A DNA stretch of 64,000 nt from Coptis chinensis (taxonomy: Eukaryota > Streptophyta > Magnoliopsida > Ranunculales > Ranunculaceae): contig CM027378.1 of the NCBI GenBank assembly GCA_015680905.1, positions 9,591,001 to 9,655,000 on the forward strand. The letters are read 5' to 3'. Under the pieces are notes generated by a model. It worked only from the letters and a program-made list of their open reading frames with translations. It ran no database searches and was not told the DNA's origin. Positions 57,986 to 64,000 of the stretch are shown here, in pieces. The stretch's first letter is position 1. Every line of letters begins with the position of its first letter. The position numbers were made by a program, and so were the translations under genes.

Positions 57986-58561
57986 GGGTGGTTTTGTTCT
58001 AGGTGGTCTTTGAATATTACATATCAGTGTTATAATGTTTATCTTTCGCATTGTTTTGTTTCTTTGGAACTCAGGTGTGGTACGTGTTTAGTTCCTTTTA
58101 TTATATACTAGCAAATCAGCCCACCGTTGGCTGGGCTTGTTACATATTTCTTGTTAAATTAGTAATTGTTGGTAATAAATAATAACACACCATCATTAAC
58201 GATAAGTGATCCTAGTCTTCTTCATTCCTAGTACAAGGTACTGCTTCTTGGACATGGTGTATTGATATTGCTTCATTGCTTGCCTTTAGATTCTTTGGAG
58301 TTGTCATGACCGGTACATCATCCATGGTCGGGTCAATTTCCTTTCGGTTGTTAAAAAAACCAATGAGCTGATGTTGGCTCATGGAGTTGTCATGACCGGT
58401 AGGCACCATGCATGCATGTAGTGTGCCTGCTAAAAATTCAATATCACTAAATGTAACATAACATAACATTGTAAATTGGAAGCGATTGCAATAAGGGGAA
58501 TAAAAATGAAAGTATAAATTAAAATAAAGTAATATACCAATTTCAATTGAACTGGCCAATC
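57986..58561. other. intergenic, no gene seen
   Basis: A short palindromic segment, cagcccaccgttggctgggc, at 58117-58136 resembles ends of small DNA elements. The word gagttgtcatgaccggta occurs twice (about 58298 and 58384). Confidence 0.4.
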
Positions 58562-58577
58562 AACTTGAATTTGCAAT

Positions 58578-58968
58578 GGTACTTGAATGGGCTTAAGGAA
58601 TGCAGTGAGGATGGGTTACCAACATCTGCATGTCAACTTTGATTCAGAAAGAGTTGTGAATATTGTAAATGAATATGAAGGTACACCATGGTACTGCTTG
58701 GATATAATGAAAGCTATTAGGGTGCACAAACTCAGGTTCATTAACTTGGAAGTAAAGCATATCTACCGAGAAAGCAACAGAGCAGCATATTTTGTAGCTA
58801 TGAGGAGTAAATTGTTAGATTTCAAATAGGTCCTTTAGAAGAAAGACTTTTTGTTATAGTGCATGAGGATGCAAATGGATTCATATACAAAAGCTTTAAG
58901 AAATACAGGTTTGGGTCTGGCCTAACCCATAACTTCTTTAAAAAAAAAAAAAACACAAAAACAAAAAT
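58578..58968 (+). mobile_element. 5'-truncated LINE with RNase H end and poly(A) tail
   Basis: A 391-bp insertion flanked by a perfect 16-bp target duplication AACTTGAATTTGCAAT (58562-58577 and 58969-58984). It ends in an A-rich tail (58940-58968). The only coding part (about 58587-58829) is the end of the plant LINE RNase H domain: VRMGYQHLHVNFDSERVVNI and LEVKHIYRESNRAAYFVAMR. The last catalytic aspartate (normally ADxLA) is Tyr here. Same LINE class as 17161-17974 but inserted in the opposite orientation. Confidence 0.93.
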
Positions 58969-58984
58969 AACTTGAATTTGCAAT

Positions 58985-61034
58985 ATTTTTTGCTACAAAA
59001 CTCCTATTATTCGAGCATTAGTGTAATCTATTAGACATTTTACCCACAAATAGATTCCCACTATTTTCCATCGAAAATGTATCAAAGTAAACCGCGCAAA
59101 AGAAACCTTTGAAGTACAAACGGAAATCGTCAACTATCCACTTAGTACACCAATTGAAGTACATCAAAATTAAAATAGTCCAAAAGAACATCCCAGTTTT
59201 AGTTGATGTGAACAAATCAAAATGACCAAACTGATGAACCATCAACTGAAGCGCAGCTTCGACCCATCGAAGGAACAAATCGGTCTAATTTGCCAAGATA
59301 CCATCCTGAAATCTTAGCATATAATAACCACTGGTTTGTTAGACAAAAAAAGATAACTAATGCCTCTCTTAGATCATAAAACAATTTGTTTCACATTGCA
59401 ACCCAGCTCATTCCTAGCAAAACAATCACACTAAAAAGAAACAATCCAATGCAAAATATAAAGGATTTCATTGCAAGTGTTGATGCACCTTTGTCCAATT
59501 TTCTTGTGAAGAGTCCTACATGCAGTTTGTTATTGTTAAGTTTAAAGGAGATGACAATGTGTACCTTTAATTCCAAAGTCAACAATTGCTTGGGTGTTTC
59601 CTTTGTGTGTGTCAGGGGGTAATAATTAGAATGATGGTACAGATTAAATTATGTGTGTGCATAATCTAATGCCTTTAGACTAATATTGTCAAACAACTGT
59701 TAAGCAAGAAACTTACACATGACTATGGAATAGAGAAAAAAATAACACGAACTTTGCTCTCGAAATAGTTAGCTCTAAACATTGACTAAGGTTCCTTCAA
59801 ACTCCAAATACATTCATACAAATAAATAAATTTAGTTACATAAAAATACTTTGGAGTACATATGTATTCAACACGATATTGGTCACACCAATTGAATAAC
59901 ATTTCGTTGAGGTATCCCATCTCAAAACCAAATCAGGTCTTCCCTCTAGAATTTCTACAGTGCAAAGAGTCAGTGGTAAGCCATCTAAATTCTTGCAAGG
60001 GTGCAAGACACTTGTCATTGCAATGTCGTTTTGTCTCTGAAAATTGCTCTCACATCACTTAATTAATATAATCACTTATCCAGTTCAAAAAAGGGTGGGA
60101 ATATATAAGAAAATCAATTCCTAACACATTTTCCAATACTAATTTCCCCACTCAATAAAGCATTGAACTAAGTGTGTCGATGCAGACTGTAAATACAATA
60201 GCATCTCATATCGAACTCACCAAGAGGCTAGAGTAGATTTGTCATCAATTGTATCACAATCTAATAATATGCTTCCTCTCCCACGTACTAAGCAAATTTG
60301 TTCTACAAAACCTACACACACAAAAGAATCAACGTCAAATTATGTCATTGCCATCGACTATATCTTTACCTAAATCTCGAAACAACTCTTGGAAAGGAAC
60401 TTAAATGCTATAAAATATACACTCGCAGAAGCGTTAAAAATTTGTTACTTAGCTATAGGCTGAAACAAATTTTAATTTTTTTTAAAAACAAATAATATAA
60501 AGCATTTCTGTTACCTTAATTAGTATCCAACAGTAGAAAGTCTTCATTAAGGATCTTAATTTTTTTCTTAAACTTAATTACTTCCACATTCTTGTAATAC
60601 GAACAATTTAGAAAGGCCTTGGTAAACTTCTATTGCCATTTCAAGTTGTCCCTATAAGATATTAAAAGATAAAGATATTAAACAAACGAAGGTGGTGTCA
60701 TTGATATATTTATGAAGGTGGTGGTAGTAGAATGCAAAGAAATTAAAAAAAATAATTCCCAAGGGGCCGGCCAAGATAGTATTCAAAAGAAATTCACTAA
60801 CACAAAGATTTAAAAATATATCCTATAATTTAACCCACATATATTTGAACAACATAGTAAAAGTCGAAACTTCTAACATTATTACTCAAATCAAGTTGCA
60901 AAAGAAGATTTTTTTTTTTTTTTTTTTTTTTTGTATTCATAAAGAATCGGGTCGGTTTCGGATTGGGTTATACATTTGTAACGGTTCGGTTCGGTTAGTT
61001 ATACTAAAAAACCGAGCACGTGGTATGGTGGTTG
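58985..61034. other. intergenic, no gene seen
   Basis: AT-rich DNA with short unsupported open frames. A T run of about 22 bases lies at 60910-60931. Nothing further recognised. Confidence 0.5.
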
Positions 61035-61370
61035 CACTACTAAAAAATAGGCTTTTAATGACAACTAAAAACTATCATTATATGCTTGTGATGACGGCTT
61101 TTGGGTGAGAAAAAATCCGTCATTACTAGGGGCGTCATAAAAAGTCTACCAAAACTGTCATTAAATTTATGACGGTTACTATAAAGTTGTCTTAAAAGGT
61201 CATGCTCTAATGACATTTTTTCATCTGAAAATGTCATAATATGGGTGAGTTATTGTGTCATGTTCTCTCTACCCGTCATGATTTCTTAGCAAAAAACGTC
61301 AAGAAATGACAGTACTTCTTGACTGATTTTCTTCAACCGTCATAACATTATATTTTTTTTCCAAAAAAAA
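61035..61370 (+). mobile_element. CACTA transposon left terminus
   Basis: The end reads CACTACTAAAAAATAGGC. It is followed by a dense set of subterminal repeats built on TGACGG / CCGTCA / TGTCAT in both orientations (about ten between 61050 and 61345). This is the usual layout of CACTA ends. The opposite end and a transposase were not found; the element may continue beyond the window, and its family differs from the terminus at 11655. Confidence 0.75.
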
Positions 61371-61395
61371 AATAATGATTTGAATTTTTCAATAT

Positions 61396-61421
61396 ATATA
61401 TACACACACACACACACACAC
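61396..61421. repeat. (TA)n(CA)n microsatellite
   Basis: Tatatatata followed by about eight CA units. Confidence 0.9.
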
Positions 61422-62019
61422 TTGTAGATAATTTATAGTAGAAAACATTTAAACCTGTAAACAATGAACTCCATTGTAGAAACTTGAACCATAACATAAT
61501 CCATATAAAATTCAAAAACTTTCTCAATTATATAATCTCTTATGCAAAAAGTTGTATGTTAATTATATAATTTACATGATCCAACAAACTCTCATAAACT
61601 AATTAAATTTGAACACATCATACAAATATTCTAATAAACTATATATCGATCTAAATGAGTCTTCTGCCAAGCTCTGATTCTTTCGTTTCTCAACCATACA
61701 TTGTTCACTCTCTCCTTTGCAAAAAGAACTAATGCAAAGATATGAACATTCTCTGCATCAACCAGAGTGCACTTCCATTTCCCTGTAATAGAAAAATCAC
61801 CTTTTAGTCTATAATAAGCAATAGAAAAATATACAGCTAACCATATCTTTTAAGCTAAAGGACAAGTGAAGGATGTGCACACTTCTCTTTTATATGGCTA
61901 TGTTATAAGGGTAGTCATTAGTAAGCAAAACGAATTAGTCTAAAAAATGCAGACATAGGTTAAACAACGAACTATCCCACAGTTGCTTAATTCACAATAG
62001 TAATATATATATGCACCAA

Positions 62020-62345
62020 CTCTTCACACACTCACATACACACACTTGACCACCACCTGCACACACGTACTAACATACACACACACTAGCATCCTAACAT
62101 ATATCTGACCACTACCAACATCACCACTACCAGAAGCACACTCACATATACCTGCACCACTACCAGCAGCACCACCACATGTCCACACATTACACGCCAC
62201 CAGTCCACACACTAACTAGTAGCACTCACAGCACCACTGCACCTGCACACTCACACACTAGCTAGCAGCAACACCGAGAAGTAGTAGTAGCAATAGCAGT
62301 ACCTGCAACACTAGTCCACTGCACTACTAGCTAGTCACACCACTG
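62020..62345. repeat. CAC/TAG-rich low-complexity block
   Basis: The plus strand is made of CAC, ACCAC, CACTAG, CTAGC and GTAGTAG words and has few Gs. The open frame on its minus strand (62024-62212) is only a product of this composition. Confidence 0.85.
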
Positions 62346-63026
62346 CACTTAAAAATTAAACTAAACTTAAAAAATTTCAACAAGATTCTAATTTAGATTA
62401 AACTATTTACATTATTCAAAATATATCAAGAGCTCCCAACACTTTCATAGTTAGATTGTCCCAGCAAAACCAGTCCACATCTCAATTTTTACCAATGTTA
62501 CGTGTTACTCGGAACAAGATAACCATACAAATATACAATTAAGTTAATGTGAAACTTTTATTGACGAACGAAAATTTGAGAAAACAGTCATAGCACTACA
62601 CTCCTAGTATGGCTCCATGAATTGCAAATCCTAAATTAACGAAGACAATCTAACTAAACCCAAGTTGATATGACACCACTTGATACAACAATATAATCAA
62701 CATCAATGGACTGAAAACCCAATGGACGAGCCATCACTTAATCATATAGGAAAGCAAAATTATTTAAACTTCATGAAATAAAACAAAGAAAAAAAAGTTT
62801 TACAAATACAGGAAAAGTTTTTGGGCAAACCTTGCCTTTTCTCTCATGTTGTCGAAAGGCATCAATTGTGTTGCACATCCTGGATGTTGACTAAAAAGCA
62901 ATATTCCTTCTCTAATGCTATTTAACAAGTACCTAGGTTTCCTGAGTTAGCCTCCTCATGGGCACTAAATGGATAGTAACTATAGTAATCCTACAGTGAG
63001 AAGTAGAGAGATAAGTAACTCAGTGC

Positions 63027-63028
<2 letters not shown>

Positions 63029-63059
<31 letters not shown>
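63029..63059. repeat. (GA)n microsatellite
   Basis: About 15 uninterrupted GA units. Confidence 0.95.
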
Positions 63060-63061
<2 letters not shown>

Positions 63062-64000
63062 ACCTAGGGTTCTTAACTTCTTTATAAACTTTCTCAGCCA
63101 TCATGCCCGCTACCTCGAAAGACACCATAACCATAGACTAATAAACATCTTATCTATCTGGTTGTAGTCATATCCTAACGTATAAAAATCTTTACTTGCA
63201 TCACTCTCAGAAACAACACCTTGAGACCTGTTCTTGGGAGGACCATATCACTTAATAAAACTTGATGCACTTCCTTGACCAAATGCAATTTGAACAGGTG
63301 CTGCTGCAAGATATCACGAAAAGAACCAAGAAAAATAAACAGCTATCAAGCCTGAAGACTTCCTAAAGCTATGTAACAAAGATACTCCATCTATAAATAA
63401 GCCTTTGTAAACGACTTAGCAAAAAAACATGCCACAAATTGGATGCACAAAGAAGAACCCTCGCAATGTAACTTGAAAAGTTAGAAAAACGTACATTTCT
63501 TCTCAACATTAGGCCATCCTCGCCCGAACCCGCCCCCTACAAGACGTAAAACAAATAGTAATTTGTCGACAAAGGAGAAGGATCTTTGCACCAGTATAAG
63601 CTAGTCCTTATATACTCTCATCGTATAGATCTTTGTCTTGGATCATGAAGTTGGCCCAGCCAAGACGGACCAGCTCCATTGAAATATAGAGAGAAATAGG
63701 TATCATAACATGTACCCACCAAAGCAACAATTAAAACATTTAAATCAAACTTTGTTGGATTGTGACAAATCCAAATTTTTGCCAAATGTGGAAGGGAACA
63801 AGTTGGACCATATACACTTCACATTTTCTTCTTGTTACTAAACGAAGATCCAATGTAACAATCTTCTTACTTATGCAAATTACATTAAGTGTCTATTCTT
63901 CTCACCAATCATATATATTTAGATAATGAGTATCGAGATGTATTACTGATGAGACGTACATCTCGACATCCAAAAATTAAAGAACAATAATAAAGAATCC

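Larger units (their letters stand above)
61371..64000. other. low-complexity and AT-rich DNA, no gene recognised
   Basis: It contains a TA/CA microsatellite (61396-61421), a strand-asymmetric CAC/TAG-rich block (62020-62345) and a GA microsatellite (63029-63059). Near 63200-63310 the minus strand reads AAPVQIAFGQGSASSFIK, a stop, then YGPPKNRSQGVVSESDAS, perhaps a transposon protein remnant. Nothing can be called as a gene. Confidence 0.45.

Noticed and set aside
62024-62212. 62-residue Cys/Val/Gly-rich ORF on the minus strand
   Set aside because: It is a by-product of the CAC/TAG-rich low-complexity block.

Overview
The window is nuclear DNA of a flowering plant, probably a eudicot. It is AT-rich, has spliceosomal introns, and is filled mostly with plant transposable elements: Athila-like and chromodomain Ty3/gypsy elements, plant LINEs with a terminal RNase H, a tRNA-derived SINE, PIF/Harbinger, hAT, Mutator-like and CACTA elements. 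I see no rRNA, tRNA gene, organelle block or CRISPR array. Only two genes look intact and recognisable. One is a glycine-rich RNA-binding protein of the GRP7/GRP8 type (14758-15579, one intron). The other is a small RADIALIS-like SANT/MYB gene (23566-23844). A 117-residue lysine/arginine-rich ORF (57632-57985) may be a third gene.

Layout. 1-1960: AT-rich, no gene. 1961-10300: decayed Athila-type gypsy element with a pol missing the RT core, env-like ORF remnants, a 3' tail hairpin and an LTR. 10400-14420: a CACTA terminus sitting in a broken 'putative gypsy-type' ORF, with two LTR-like tails in inverted orientation. 14500-15750: the GRP gene with clock-type promoter motifs and a UTR carrying TTCTGG repeats. 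17161-17974: a 5'-truncated LINE with an 11-bp target duplication, itself cut by a 261-bp hAT element. 18000-23400: mostly featureless, with one old MITE. 23400-34300: the RADIALIS-like gene and a dead tandem copy of it. Between and around them lie a near-complete but inactivated PIF/Harbinger element (24807-28040), a 942-bp hAT element (29257-30198), a solo LTR inside the dead copy (32215-32917), a Harbinger MITE (33604-34009) and a MULE MITE (34073-34258).

34700-45496 is a complete 10.8-kb chromovirus-type gypsy element with 3-kb LTRs and a perfect 5-bp target duplication; its reading frames are broken. It is followed by a SINE with a 15-bp target duplication (45564-45691). 46260-49685 is a 55-bp minisatellite split by a 1,278-bp Mutator-like element with long terminal inverted repeats, a 9-bp target duplication and a kelch-type coding fragment: a Pack-MULE candidate. 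49690-51080 holds back-to-back pseudogenes of a kinesin-light-chain-related TPR protein and a PPR protein. 55060-58968 has pieces of two LINEs and the unidentified ORF. 61035 onward begins with a CACTA end and then low-complexity DNA.

The most useful signals are the regulatory motifs around the GRP gene, which together suggest conserved clock control and RNA-level autoregulation, and the Pack-MULE candidate inside the minisatellite. The nested insertions with readable target duplications also allow a relative timing of events. I found no clearly new biological system. All calls come from reading the sequence and from known family features; no database search was run.
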